Source of the DNA: Asparagopsis taxiformis
Taxonomy: Eukaryota > Rhodophyta > Florideophyceae > Bonnemaisoniales > Bonnemaisoniaceae
Assembly: GCA_030407315.1 (NCBI GenBank)
Contig: JALQPE010000380.1
Span: forward strand, 1-57,395
Direction: 5' to 3'
Length of the DNA stretch: 57,395 nt
Positions 1 through 11,252 of this stretch are shown here, one piece after another. The translations under genes were made by a program, and so were the position numbers. Positions within the stretch are counted from its first letter, which is position 1; each line of letters starts with the position of its first letter. The notes beneath the pieces were generated by a model. It was not told the origin of the DNA. It saw nothing but the letters and a program-made list of their open reading frames with translations, and made no database searches.

Positions 1-2710
1 GAAGTCATCACCATCTACAAGACCCGCATCTCCCTAAAAAGTTCAACAGGCGCCGTTCGCACCGTAGAAGAATGTCGCCACGTTACTCAAATACTGCTTC
101 CATGGTCGAACACAATTTCGCACCGAAGGTTACCAGAGCCACATCATTCCAGACAAACTGGTAAGGTACTCGGCACAACACTGTACCTCCGCGACCAGTC
201 GACATGCTCCGCAGGCAGTTTAGCACTGGCTAACGACCAAAAATCCTCTCTTCCACCCCTCCCACAGACCGCCCCAGACGGCACCGCAATATTTTTCCTC
301 ATCCCCTACACACAGAATTCGCGAAAACCTTGCACCCGGTTACTAGACAGCGCGTGCAGCTCTCGGAAGATCCACAGGTCGTATGGGCAGAGTAAAATGA
401 TCCACACCTTCCTCCTTTGCCGGCCTCCTCCAAGTGTACTCCGACAAGAGCAGCACAAGCCTCAAGAGCTCCGCAATCGTCGCATACCCCATACACGTCA
501 CACTGCTCAACTTCTCCGCCCCCCTCCGTCGCCACTGCATCCGTACCGGCCTCACCATCGTCGGGTATCTTCCGTACATTGTTAACCCTTCGTCCAACGC
601 CTTGTTCGGTGATGAAATGCCGACAACCTCTAGTTCTGCTAGTCGCGCTCGCAAAATTGATATTCTTCATAAAAAGCACTCGAAAAAGTGTTTTCGTCCC
701 TATCCACCGCGTTCTCTTCCGGGTTCCCCTGCACAGACTCCACTGGCAACTGCCCGCCAATGCTTTCCCATCCTAGCCAATTATTGCTGCGACTTTCCAG
801 AGGCCAAAGAGCTCTCATGCACTCGCAACAGCACTACCACCACACATCCCTGCCACCGCTGCTACATCCCCGCCACTCAACTTGAATCCACCGCGCCACA
901 CCAGCCCCGCTCCCTCGATGATACACGCTCTGCACGCCAAGAGAGCGCTCAGGAGCATACAACTGCTCCGCTCGAAGCTCTCTCCCTCCTCGAACAACAC
1001 TCTGTCCTCGAATCGACCGCTCTTTTACCCACCAACAGTCCCCTAGACCCCTACAACATTTTCTCCTTCGAGCCTCTGCACAATCTCCACCTCGGCATCT
1101 CAAAGCTCATCAAACAGTGCATTGTCCACCGCCTCAGCTCCCCAGACCTCACCACCACCACTGCCTCCCATTCCGGGACACCTCGCACCTTCAAGAAGGT
1201 GAAAAAATCCATCCTCGCCGGCTCAAACAGCATTCTGTCCGCTATCGAACGCGACTACTACATCACCGGTCTTCATGTCGACTTCTCCAGGGTGAGAAGG
1301 GCACCAATTTGAACGGCCTCTTCACGGAGGACGGCATACGCGCGGCATGCTCGCAGCCAAAGACTATCACCATGTCGACATGGTGTTCCCTTTCATCGCA
1401 GCATTCATTGACACATGCTGTGACGAAAGAGACAGCCCCCCTCACTTCCATCTGCACGCAATACTCTGACCTCGTCGCATGGGTCATGAAACGCGGTCGC
1501 ATCAAGCACTGGACTGCCGCCGAACTAGAAAGCCTCCAGAACTCCATTTCCTATTTCAAACAATCAATGCTCTCCACCCTCGGCCCATTCCACACCACAG
1601 GTCTCAAAACTTTCAAGTTCCATCTTCTAGACCATCTTCCCGGTGACTTGCAGAGATATGGCGCCCTGGAAACATTGATGCAGGCCCTTACGACACTCGC
1701 ATCTTCTGTTCAAACAGAGTTATAGGAAAACCTCTCGAAGGCGCTCCACAGCCATGGAAGAGACTATTCGCCACATGGAATTCTCCTTGGCCACTCCAAC
1801 TGGTCACACCCCATCGAACACATTGGGAAACGCACGCATGATATCGCCCACAGACGGTGCAGTACTCGTTCGCGACGGATTCACCGTTGCACTGCACGAC
1901 TTTGCCTCCCTGCTGCCCGATGCAACCCTCCTCGTTGCAGATATCGACGGACAGCCCGATCCTGCCACTCTTTTGCCTCTGCACAACTCCTCGTTCCCGT
2001 CTGGCACCATAACGCTATTCCAGCAACTCGGTGACACAGCTGCACAAGCGTTCCTCACCCTCGCTAGACTGCGCGCCACGGCAGAAGGCCCTCCAATACA
2101 TGACATGGACATTTCCGTCACCGTGGTAAAGTCCGCCTACGTCATGGGAGGGTACGTCCCAGATGCCGACGACTTTGACCCGCACAGTGGCATGCTTCGC
2201 CCCACAAACGTGTCGAGGCACAAGCAGCAGCGCGTCTTTGCAACTTCATCATTCGGCCCCGCAAAGAGATCGCAGTACTCCTTTGTCGTCATCTCCGGAA
2301 CTGCCGATGACTACAGAACCATATGGGTAGGGCGCGTCCTGGCACTGGTACGCCTGCAGTCTCCAAACCTGTTTCAACCTGTAGAACTCGCTTTCGTTCA
2401 GTATATGACCTGCTTTGCCCCAAAAACCGCTGTGGAAAAATCACTTGGGTGCATTTGTTTAAAGGGTCCACATGGGACCCGGACAACGGATCCGTTGACA
2501 GCAATGACACTGCATCCCACAGTGCAGGTGGTCCTTGGTTTGACCTCATTCCTGCATCTACTATATCTGGCACCGTGCACATCGTACGAAGTAACTTTCC
2601 AGTCAAGCCATTTACGAAACAAATGCACTGGTCGGACCACCGTTTCTATCTCAACCGCTTCTACACCAACACTGATTACCAGTTCACAGATGATAATGAA
2701 GAAGAATAAA
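1..2710 (+). pseudogene. Plavaka-like DDE transposase, 5'-truncated and frame-broken
   Basis: Pieces of one transposase lie in successive frames. Around 434-600 is a YSDKSST stretch followed by YPIHVTLLNF and IVGYLP, matching the first catalytic Asp and the following strand of Plavaka-type (Tnp2-related) transposases. PCHRCYIP follows near 870 and FEPLHNLHLGISKLIKQC near 1070-1110. KFHLLDHLPGDLQRYGALE lies near 1615-1670. The usual C-terminal part (WVGRVLALVRL, then a shifted WVHLFKGSTWD, FDLIPAS and FYLNRF) lies at 2320-2700. Frame changes occur near 1290, 1345, 1430, 1665, 1740 and 2420; most need one extra base. The 5' end is outside the window or beyond a stop near 400. It converges on the coiled-coil gene downstream. 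The family call rests on remembered motif order. It may be a separate transposon from the methyltransferase gene set. Confidence 0.6.
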
Positions 2711-2772
2711 TCTAAATCGCAGCACTCTATTGATAATGTACTACATGATAAGCCTTCTAGTCAACGTCACAT

Positions 2773-5071
2773 TTACTGCACTAATTTCAACCATCCTCCA
2801 TTACGCCAAAAACTGTTATCAGCAGTTGCTGCATGGCGCCGCTCCATGCCCCCATACTGTGGGGCATTGATTTCGACATTCAGGTTTGCACTCAGGTGTC
2901 CAGCATATGGGTCAACGACGAAAAGTTCTGCGCCAATTAGTCCTTGCGCAATCACACAATCCATTACAGCACCGAGGTTTGACGTAATATGCGATTGAAT
3001 CCAATCCTCGGACACTAGAACAAGTGATGAGCAGCGGTTTACATCATCAACGACATGAACAATTCCAGACCCCTCTCCGCTTTGCCACACTTCAACAGCC
3101 TCTCTCGTCACAGTACGGCTTGCAAACACATGCCGTGACTGTGCACTAGTCCGCTGTTCGCTCTCGACAACGTCCGTTTCTTCCCTTGCTTGCGAGCCTT
3201 GGAGACAAGACATGCAGTACACCACCATACCAACTAATTGCTGAAAAGCTACCCCCACATATTGACTGTACCGCCTTGTAAACTCCTTCTGCCGTGCACC
3301 TCCTTTCCCCTTCGGTTCATCCAAACACTCCACAGTAGTCACTAGCCAAGCATCCAGGCGCGCCAGCGTTAGTATGCTCGTCTCTATGTCCATTACTTGT
3401 TCTGGTCGTATCGAATAACCCCTGAAGATGTCCAGCACATTCACAGCTACTCGGTTGTTAAACCATGCATCACCATTCACTTCCATTTCGAAGCTGTCAG
3501 GAACCATGCCTTTGCTGTATCGCAGCTCTGAGAACGGTGCCGTTCGCCACCTCCCCATATCCAAATCACCGTTGCTTTCCCGTTTCAAAAGCTTCTCAGA
3601 CGCTTCGCGCTTTTGATCCTCTCGCTCGTCCATCTCAGCTCGCGTCGTCAGCATCGTGCATCTAGACATTAATTTCGTGTACCCCAGCGAACCGAACAAT
3701 CTGTCCCTCGCATTACGCTTCCGTGCACTCATCACGTCGGACAGTTTCTGCGTCACCTTCACTTTCAATTCCTTGCTCCCCGCCACAGCCTCTTGACAGC
3801 ACACACGCTGCTCCTCATCGGAAAACACATCACACCACGGACTTTGACGCAGTACGTGTCGCACCAAGTCATTCAGCAGATCACTCTCGTCCTGTACGAA
3901 GGTGTATACCACTGCAGATTCTTGATGATATAGCCCGGAGGGGTAGCAATATATCCTACACCGTTTTCGCTCCAAAGTGTCCCTTCTACCGGCTCTACCT
4001 CGATGGTACGTCCAGTCCAACGTCTCTGCGTTTGTTCCGCTATAGGGTCCAGCTCCATAGTCTCGTTCTTGCACCACTTTGTCAGGTTTTCCTCAACCGC
4101 CCTAAGAACTCCAAGGTATTTCACAGGAATGGCTTTCTGTATTTTCGACTTACCGCCACCGTGATCACTGATTCTACCTGTTCTCGCAATTGCAGTAAGG
4201 CTGGCATTTTCCGCCTGCAGAGTCTTCACCTTAGCCTCCAACGCAACTATCTCCGTGGTGAGCGCCTTGTTTGCTATGTCCTGGCTAAACACTTTTTTTT
4301 CCAGCTCCGCGATCTTCTTCTTCTGCGCATTGATGCGACTCGCCATTAAATCGATGGATTCCGGCGGATGCAACCTCTCTGCCCTCACCGTCCCCCCATC
4401 TCGCACGCTATCGGAATATGATGTCCTCCATCGGCAATAGCCTGACGTCGCGGGGGCGTTACGCGCATATTTGGCACCAATGACAGTCTGTTGTGACGAG
4501 GCCCGCACTCCGGCTGCTCTCTCCCCTCAGTACCACCTGACCGCCGATGATAGTTGGCATCCTGTGAACGTTGCTCAGAAACAACATCCCTTGCCGCTAT
4601 CCTCGGGTCCCTGACTGCATTACCTGCTGGGGCTGATGTACTCGGCATAGTTGGCGCAGTGGGGGTCACAGCCTCCAGTGTCTCGCGAACCCCCGGCTGG
4701 GACTCCGTCTGCAGCACCTCCGCATCTGCCAACCCGGGAGGAACTACCTTTGCCATAGCACTCTGCCGCAATTCCAACATGTTTTGAGCCACTATCATGT
4801 CATCATCATGATGTTCACTGTCCCTGCGAGCACGCTTGCCTCGGTCAAGCCCCATCTCTCTCCGCGCCGTTCCTCCTTCCTCACTTTCTCGCTGCGGATC
4901 CCCAGTTCTGCGCCGGTCCGTCTTGCGACTACCGGACCGCGGTTCAATGCTGCCGGTAGGCCCAGACCGCTTCTTCGCACGGGATTGTCGGGCACTCGAT
5001 ACAGCAGCTGCTGACCGGGTTTTCTGGAGGCCCGGAGGCTTTGGAGCTTTCTTCGCAATACGCGGCGGCAT
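2773..5071 (-). CDS. Nuclear-type coiled-coil protein of the repeated gene set (block A), two frame breaks
   Basis: The gene starts at the ATG at 5071. The N-terminal ~200 residues are disordered and basic, with likely nuclear localisation clusters (KKRSG, GKRARRD). A leucine-heptad coiled coil follows at about 4350-4196 (MASRINAQKKKIAELEKKV onward), then a long helical domain to the stop at 2773. The coding frame changes at the CCCCCC run 4392-4397 and the GGGG run 3940-3943; one extra base in each restores continuity. It is a paralogue of the genes at 23179-24700 and 34615-36438: coiled coil, then a conserved W/R-rich stretch (MGRWRTAPFSELRYSKGMV here, NAFNVWKENKYIPDKII in block B). It is transcribed away from the methyltransferase-SET side and converges on the transposase. 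No known family is recognised; a DNA-binding or scaffolding role is a guess. Confidence 0.55.
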
Positions 5072-5304
5072 AATGAAGCCTTCCCCGAAGCGATGGAACG
5101 ATTGAGTTGCACGAGATACAAAAAAGATTGCTGTATAGTGTCGGTAACCACAACGGTCTGCGATGAACGTTCAGGTCAGGTCAAGTACCGGAGAATACGC
5201 CAACAGCCCAGATTGTATACGGTAGGCAGTCATCAACAGTATTTAATGAGGTACAATTACAGCTGTAGAGCTAGGCCGCGAGCACCCCTATGTCCGGAAG
5301 ACGT

Positions 5305-5506
5305 CCTGATTTGAATTAAAATTTGGGCTATTCTCAAAAACATGCACATGTGAACATGTTTTTGAGATGGGGGTGTGCCGTACGGCACAATCGACCCGCT
5401 GAAATCGATGTTTTTTGCAATATTTTTTTCTGCCCTGAATTGTAGAATTTCTGGGCTGGACAGCAATGCAACTGAGCTGGACATCCACCGGGCGTCCATT
5501 TCAACT
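5305..5506 (-). repeat. R1 palindromic dispersed repeat, copy a (inverted)
   Basis: About 200 bp in reverse orientation relative to the other copies. It begins CCTGATTTGAATTAAAATTT, has a stem-loop with arms TCTCAAAAACATG and its complement, then the perfect 16-bp palindrome TGTGCCGTACGGCACA at 5374-5389. With copy b (9260-9464, opposite orientation) it brackets the methyltransferase-SET gene like terminal inverted repeats. I see no target-site duplication. Confidence 0.85.
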
Positions 5507-5731
5507 TGGTCTTGTATTTTGCATCTGCACGCATAACAGCAACCAAGCAGTCAGGTTCACTGCTCGGACGAAGTGCACCTAGAGTGTGAACGATTGGTTT
5601 TTGACAGGCGAGTACTGCTCAATAGGTTTCACCCTGGACTAATGGTGGCTGGACATGCTGCATTATATGATATACTTCAACTCTGGAACGTAGCTTTATT
5701 TGTAGTCGAAATGAAAACATCTTTCGTGACC

Positions 5732-8700
5732 CTAATTCCATGCTCTAAACGCTGTCCCATAATGAACGTAGAGCTCCTGCCCCGGACGGATATCGCGGAT
5801 TGCACGTACTACAATGATCTTCGGATTTTCTAGGTCCTTCGCCTTGAGCTTCTTCCCCGTCGAACCGCTGCTGTAGTTCTCGACAAACTCGACGTTGGCC
5901 ATCCGCCTGGTGTCTTCCGCCGGAGTGTCCTCACCTCGCAAATACCGCGGGTCGTTGATGAACTGCGCCGAACAGAACGGAGCCGGAACAATCCAAATTG
6001 GATGCTCGATGTTTTCGTCGTCCTCCGCTGTTGCATACAGCTTGATGGCATACATCAAGAATGTTTCCTTCGTTATCGCCATGTGACCCTCTCCGTACGC
6101 GAACCTCATCGACTCCTTGCTCATATCAGAGTACACAACAGTTCCGTAGTATGCACATACTTCGTCGCCAACATTAAATGTCTGTTCAGCGAAGAGCCCT
6201 CTTCCTGCATTTGGATGCTTAATCAGCGATGGTCGAACGCTCAATTTTTTCGCAACACAATCGTGTGCCCGCATCACGCGAGGGTTTTCAGTTTGCAACC
6301 AGCGGCGCAGGGAAGGTGGCCAATAATGTACCGGTTTTTCCATGTGCTCGTGCGACGCAATCGACTCTGGGCACAGCTGCCAGAGGTACTGCCGAATATA
6401 TTTCGGGAACCTCTGGTACAGGGGAAGGCCAGGTGGGGGTTCGATGATCCTGCGTTCCCTCTGTGTACGCATCGTGACAGAGGGGGACGCCAAGAACTTC
6501 TCAGCACTCTGTTTCGCTTCTGTCGTGACCCTCATGTCAGTGTTGTTTGAAAGAATTACACGTGACATGACTGCACACAGCTTTGGAAGCGATCGTGCCA
6601 CACACAATTTGTCCATGTCACTGCCGACGAAAACACGGTGCTCAGGCAAGCTCATAGCTGCTTTTCCCGTTGCGAAAGTGCCAGAGAATGGATCGACAAC
6701 AATATCACCAGGCTGTGAATGCTGGCTGATCAACTCCATCATGAGAGCGACGCTCTTCTGCTCTGCACGAACTCTGACCGTAGCACCGGTTGTGCTCCTT
6801 GTTCGCCACACCATCTCATTCGAATCGATGGCGGGCATATTGATGGTGACGTTGCACCACGCCGGGTACGTGCCGTCCATGTATCCGTGGTTCCTATAGG
6901 CCACCATCTCGCTTCCAGTCTTGAACGGAACACCTCGCTTCCAGAAGTGGATAGCGACCTCTGCCATGTTCATGCGTTGGTACCTCTTCCGCCCCGGCAT
7001 TTGATAGAGGTGCCCAGGTAGTCGGACAAACAACAGAGGTACCTCGTCAACGAAGAAAACTGAATTCCGAACGACGTCCTCCTCCTCCTCGTCCTCCTCC
7101 TCCTCCTCATCCGCACTTTCTTCGCCACTGTGCTGCGATGCTTCGGAGTCCGAATTCATGGACGTAACCTCTTCTTCATCCGACCCGTCATCACTGGCAG
7201 CAGCATCGGTTGGGCCTTCTGACTGCGGTCCTTTGTACGTTTCCAAGTAATGGAACCATTCGTAGAACTGCAAAACGGAGCAGAACACGATGCCGTGGCC
7301 ACCGGGGCGCAACAGCTCGTCAAACACTTCGATGCTAGCCTGCATATCTTCTGCAGTTAGCCTGTCGTACGAAGAGTTGGAATCGTTCCTCTTACGACGA
7401 ACATTGTAGGGCGGATCAGTCAGAATGAGCTGAACGTTGCCCGTGATGGGCACGTGTTCTCGGCTCTCGTCGGCACTGACCAAATCTTCGAAAGGGACGT
7501 CGTACACCCGGCAATACTGACTCATTTTCGAAAGAAAGTCCTTTGCGAGAGCCTGCCCTTCACTTTCCTGCTCTTCTGTCGCATGGGGTGACGGTGACGG
7601 GGGAGACGGCCCTTGGGCAGTAAGACTGGTCCTCCCAGGCCCAAGTTGAAGCCTGGTTGTGTGTCTTGTCGACGGAACCAAACCTCTCCCTCCTGTGTTG
7701 CGACGAGTGGGAGTGTCATCAACCGGCTTGGGGACCTTTTCTGCGTCCGCGGCTTGTGGTGCCGGGCGGAGGACAGCCATAACGTCTTCGTCGAGGGTGT
7801 CAAAGTACGCTGGCAGCTTGTCCGGATTTCCGCTTGACAAGTATATTTCCAGCGCCCCCCAGCGGTCGGACTCCGGCCAGGTGTACAGGTCCGGGTTGAC
7901 GATAAGAAACTGCAACCGGTCGAAGAACTTCCTCACAAGGTCCCTAAATGCACTGTGCTGCGCACTGGTTCTTGTCTCTACTTTTCCACCATATCCATCA
8001 GGATGAGATAGGGGAGCTTTGTCGTGGTAGAGATCTAGCTTCTGCTCCATCGGTGCGAATAGACCTTCATCGAGCACGTCAAACCAATGCTCACTGCTGT
8101 CGAAAATGATGTACGGCGCCATCAACTCTTCGAAGCTGGAAAACTTTGCGGCGAAGGCCACATCGGTCCAAGCATGGTATAAAACTTGAACCACGTAACA
8201 AGCTCGATTAGTGCTTTTCCGATGGGCTGGGACGCGTGCGGCTTCGTTCCCCTCTTCGGCCGCGTCGCCTATTCGGCGACGCGGCAGGTTCTTGTTGTGA
8301 TTTCGGATGATAGACAACGCTTGGAAATACATCAATACCTCGAACGTTTCCGGTGGAGCAAGAACGAAGGCGCTTGGTTCCCCGCGCTGCGGCGCCTGTA
8401 GTGGCGAAGGAAGCATGTTACATCCAATAAGGAAGGTCTGCGGCACGATCCCAGAAAGGATGCAGTGCTCAACCCATTGCCCGATACGCTCATCCTGTCT
8501 TGAAAACTCGGCAATCGGTAATGCCAGACGAACAATCTGCTTGGCTCGCTCAACGTTCATCTCTGCCATGACGATTTCGGCAACATCCGCCTCGACTCCA
8601 GCATTCTTCGAACGACCGCTGAAGGCCATGCTGAGTCGACCTTGCAGCGCCGCAAATTGTTCTTCCGTGCCCTGCGCAACCCAAGCGCCAAGGTCCGCGT

Positions 8701-8935
8701 ATGTGAAACCTCCCGGCTTGTCCGTCAAGTCTGCGAAACTTGAGTGGGCGAATAAATCCAGCAAGAGGCGGAGGAAGTCTTTGCCAGCGAGAGTAGTTTC
8801 GCGGGCGGCGCGACCTACGTTTCGACGTGTACCCATGTCACTAGAATCCTCCCAAGGGCTAGCGGGTTCGCGCAGAATTGGCACGGTTGCGTCGTCAACG
8901 ATCGGATTGCTGTTGCGCCTGCGCTTATTCGTCAT
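5732..8935 (-). CDS. DNA (N6-adenine type) methyltransferase fused to a SET domain, intact copy
   Basis: An uninterrupted 1067-residue protein, ATG at 8935. Residues 1-390 are a helical domain shared with the paralogues at 28102 and 37810 (VLYHAWTDVAF then MAPYIIFDSSEHWF). Residues 465-790 form a circularly ordered beta-class methyltransferase: catalytic DPPY at 507-510 comes first, a very acidic insert at 575-621 splits the fold, and the SAM-binding stretch GDIVVDPFSGTFATG at 743-757 comes last. DPPY favours amino-methylation of adenine; SPPY would suggest N4-cytosine. Residues 895-1062 are a SET domain: GRGLFA at 911, FINDP at 992 (in the NHxC position), ANVEF at 1013 and GQELYVHYG at 1052. 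So one polypeptide could act on DNA and on histone lysine. The second glycine of the usual FxGxG is Phe. R1 repeats flank it in inverted orientation. Activity is inferred. Confidence 0.85.
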   Translation of the reverse strand: MTNKRRRNSNPIVDDATVPILREPASPWEDSSDMGTRRNVGRAARETTLAGKDFLRLLLDLFAHSSFADLTDKPGGFTYADLGAWVAQGTEEQFAALQGRLSMAFSGRSKNAGVEADVAEIVMAEMNVERAKQIVRLALPIAEFSRQDERIGQWVEHCILSGIVPQTFLIGCNMLPSPLQAPQRGEPSAFVLAPPETFEVLMYFQALSIIRNHNKNLPRRRIGDAAEEGNEAARVPAHRKSTNRACYVVQVLYHAWTDVAFAAKFSSFEELMAPYIIFDSSEHWFDVLDEGLFAPMEQKLDLYHDKAPLSHPDGYGGKVETRTSAQHSAFRDLVRKFFDRLQFLIVNPDLYTWPESDRWGALEIYLSSGNPDKLPAYFDTLDEDVMAVLRPAPQAADAEKVPKPVDDTPTRRNTGGRGLVPSTRHTTRLQLGPGRTSLTAQGPSPPSPSPHATEEQESEGQALAKDFLSKMSQYCRVYDVPFEDLVSADESREHVPITGNVQLILTDPPYNVRRKRNDSNSSYDRLTAEDMQASIEVFDELLRPGGHGIVFCSVLQFYEWFHYLETYKGPQSEGPTDAAASDDGSDEEEVTSMNSDSEASQHSGEESADEEEEEDEEEEDVVRNSVFFVDEVPLLFVRLPGHLYQMPGRKRYQRMNMAEVAIHFWKRGVPFKTGSEMVAYRNHGYMDGTYPAWCNVTINMPAIDSNEMVWRTRSTTGATVRVRAEQKSVALMMELISQHSQPGDIVVDPFSGTFATGKAAMSLPEHRVFVGSDMDKLCVARSLPKLCAVMSRVILSNNTDMRVTTEAKQSAEKFLASPSVTMRTQRERRIIEPPPGLPLYQRFPKYIRQYLWQLCPESIASHEHMEKPVHYWPPSLRRWLQTENPRVMRAHDCVAKKLSVRPSLIKHPNAGRGLFAEQTFNVGDEVCAYYGTVVYSDMSKESMRFAYGEGHMAITKETFLMYAIKLYATAEDDENIEHPIWIVPAPFCSAQFINDPRYLRGEDTPAEDTRRMANVEFVENYSSGSTGKKLKAKDLENPKIIVVRAIRDIRPGQELYVHYGTAFRAWN

Positions 8936-9259
8936 AATGGAATGAGTGGAAATTCGGTACAGGATGGCGATCGCTCGGCGAGACAGTCAAATTTGACGAC
9001 GTATCTCGTGACGTTTGCACTCTTTCGTGAGGAACACTGGTTGATATCGAACGGAACAGAGTATACGGGTACACAGCACTGGAAAGGTCTTGAAACCCGT
9101 AACCGGTGTAGGTAATAAGTTGTGACGGATACGTGGTAGAGAAAAATTTTAAAAAGATTGTGATTCCCTGTCTTTGAGTGTTGTACTGCACGGCCACCAT
9201 GGCGGCTGTGACTGCAGTCACATAGGTTGTCACAGGTGCATCACGCTTACCAGGTGAGC

Positions 9260-9464
9260 GACATCCGGACGGCCACTGGACATGGGGATGTCCAGCTCAG
9301 ATGCATTGCTGGCCAGACCAGAAATTCTACAATTTCGGGCAAAAAAATATTGCAAAAAACATCGATTTGGGCGGTCGATTGTGCCGTACGGCACATCCCC
9401 ATCTCAAAAACATGTTCACATGTGCATGTTTTTGAGAATAGCCCAAATTTTAATTCAAATCAGG
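9260..9464 (+). repeat. R1 palindromic dispersed repeat, copy b
   Basis: Same unit as copy a in the opposite orientation. The palindrome TGTGCCGTACGGCACA is at 9380-9395, the ATG-rich stem-loop follows, and it ends in TTTTAATTCAAATCAGG. It is the right-hand member of the inverted pair around the methyltransferase-SET gene. Confidence 0.85.
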
Positions 9465-9739
9465 ATGCAGATATTCGTCTTCTAGCATTGTCGGAACACA
9501 TTCGTATAACCACATTTGGAGAACCTGAGCCCAGAGCTATCGGTTTTGGCGGGAGCTAAGCCATATCTCATATAATCAGTAACTACTTCCCGCCAGCTGA
9601 GTGGTGGAACCCCTGCTATTTCTACCAACGAGACATACGGGGTGTCAACTCGGCAATCGTATATGATTTGGGTGCTAAATTTATTCAAGAGACGAATGGG
9701 CTTCAAAAGGAGCCCAACAACGTCTTCTTGTGATCCATG

Positions 9740-10180
9740 GGTATAGGACTACTCTATTCTTCTCCAGGCTTCCACCATAGCCTCCTCCACCACCTCCGTT
9801 AATGGATCGAATATCCGAACCGCACCTCAACATGCTTTTCTTCTCATCCATGGGTACTGACATCTCACATGTTCTCCAGGCTTCCACCATAGCCTCCTCC
9901 ACCTCCGTTAATAGAAAGAATATCCGAACCGCACCTCAACATGCTTTTCTTCTCATCCATGGGTACTGATATCTCACATGTTCTCCAGGCTTCCACCATA
10001 GCCTCCTCCACCTCCGTTAATGGAAAGAATATCCGAACCGGACCTAAACATGTGTTTCTTCTCATCCATGGATATTGACATCTCACATGTTCTCAACATG
10101 TGAGATGTCAGTACCGGAGAAGTTCTCCAGGCTTCCTCCGTAGCCACCTCCTCCACCTCCGTCTGTGGGAATCAACACAA
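9740..10180 (+). repeat. Tandem array, ~110-bp unit, about 3.5 copies
   Basis: The segment CTCCAGGCTTCCACCATAGC recurs at 9762, 9874 and 9983 (periods 112 and 109), with a diverged fourth unit near 10125. Each unit carries TCTTCTCATCCATGG and ATCTCACATGTTCTC. At 10080-10110 there is a small inverted ACATGTTCTC/CAACATGTGAG element. The minus strand reads as short Gly-rich peptides (GGGGGYGGSLE), which I take as a consequence of composition. Confidence 0.8.
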
Positions 10181-10689
10181 TATCACCACTGCGTCTTACC
10201 TCACATCCACATCTCTCCGGGATGAAAACGGACGGACGACATAGGGTTTGTAGACGTTTAGAATCTTGTTAGAAAAAAGTAAACGAAAGAGAACTTCTCT
10301 TTCATTGAATGATATCTCGTCCCTGTCGCAATATGTTCCATTTTCGTTTTCTCGGGTTGCACACCCATCATGGGTGATCAAGGCCTGGATCGAACCCTCC
10401 GAGGGTCTTCGATGGATAGGACAGATAGTGGAAGGCTTTTAAGCCTGTGACCAAGCGGCTATTGATTGGTTGGAGGAAGGAAATTACAGAGGAAATATAG
10501 CTGAGTACGGTGCTCGCGATAGCTGTTAGGTTAAAGTCAAATATGTTTTTCGATTATTTTTCGTACGGAAATGCCTTCGAAAAGACGATGCTTTATCGTT
10601 CTCTTGGAGGGAGTCCGTTGCATTGCACTCAATTCGAGAGCATCGTCATGGAGAGGATTCTTTCTGCTTGTTAGAATCGGTTTAGAGCA

Positions 10690-10863
10690 GATAGCTATTG
10701 CATTACTGGCCAGCCCAGAAATTGTAGAATTTCGGGCAGCAAAAATATTGTAAAAAACCTTGATTTCAGCGGGTCGATTGTGCCGTACGGCACACCCCCA
10801 TCTCAAAAACATGTTCACATGTGCATGTTTTTGAGAATAGCCCAAATTTTAATTCAAATCAGG
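10690..10863 (+). repeat. R1 palindromic dispersed repeat, copy c
   Basis: A slightly shortened R1 unit with the 16-bp palindrome at 10779-10794 and the stem-loop at 10800-10836, ending CAAATCAGG. It is followed directly by a 240-bp segment that is duplicated after copy e. Confidence 0.85.
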
Positions 10864-11050
10864 GTGTCTAATTTGGCCACAACGGCCCCAGGCACCGGCC
10901 GCCGCCCCGAGTGGGGTTGTCACTGGCTTCTGTAAGCAACAACTGTAAGGCTAAATGGCGTCTCACGAAGGGTCGATTTCAGGCTCAATACGCCAGGGAC
11001 AGGTCTTGGTCCTTGTTCCATCATGGTCCCACCCCACTCTCTCACGACCA

Positions 11051-11252
11051 ACCTGAAATGGACGTCCGGTGGATGTCCAGCTCGATTGCACTGCTGGCCA
11101 GCCCAGAAATTCTAAAATTTCGGGCACAAAAAAATTGTAAAAAATCAACGATTTGGGCGGGTCGATTGTGCCGTACGGCACATCCCCATCTCAAAAACAT
11201 GTTCACATGTGCATGTTTTTGAGAATAGCCCAAATTTTAACTCAAATCAGGG
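11051..11252 (+). repeat. R1 palindromic dispersed repeat, copy d
   Basis: Full R1 unit starting CCTGAAATGGACGTCCGG, with the palindrome at 11167-11182 and the stem-loop just after it. It lies about 340 bp upstream of the ParB-like start codon, so it could belong to that promoter region. Confidence 0.85.

Noticed and set aside
9681..10156. Overlapping minus-strand ORFs with GGGGGYGGSLE repeats
   Set aside because: They are produced by the 110-bp tandem repeats in several frames, with period lengths that are not all multiples of three.
10370..10450. Minus-strand tRNA suggested by GGTTCGATCC
   Set aside because: A B-box-like word is present, but no A box, D-stem or acceptor stem could be placed around it.
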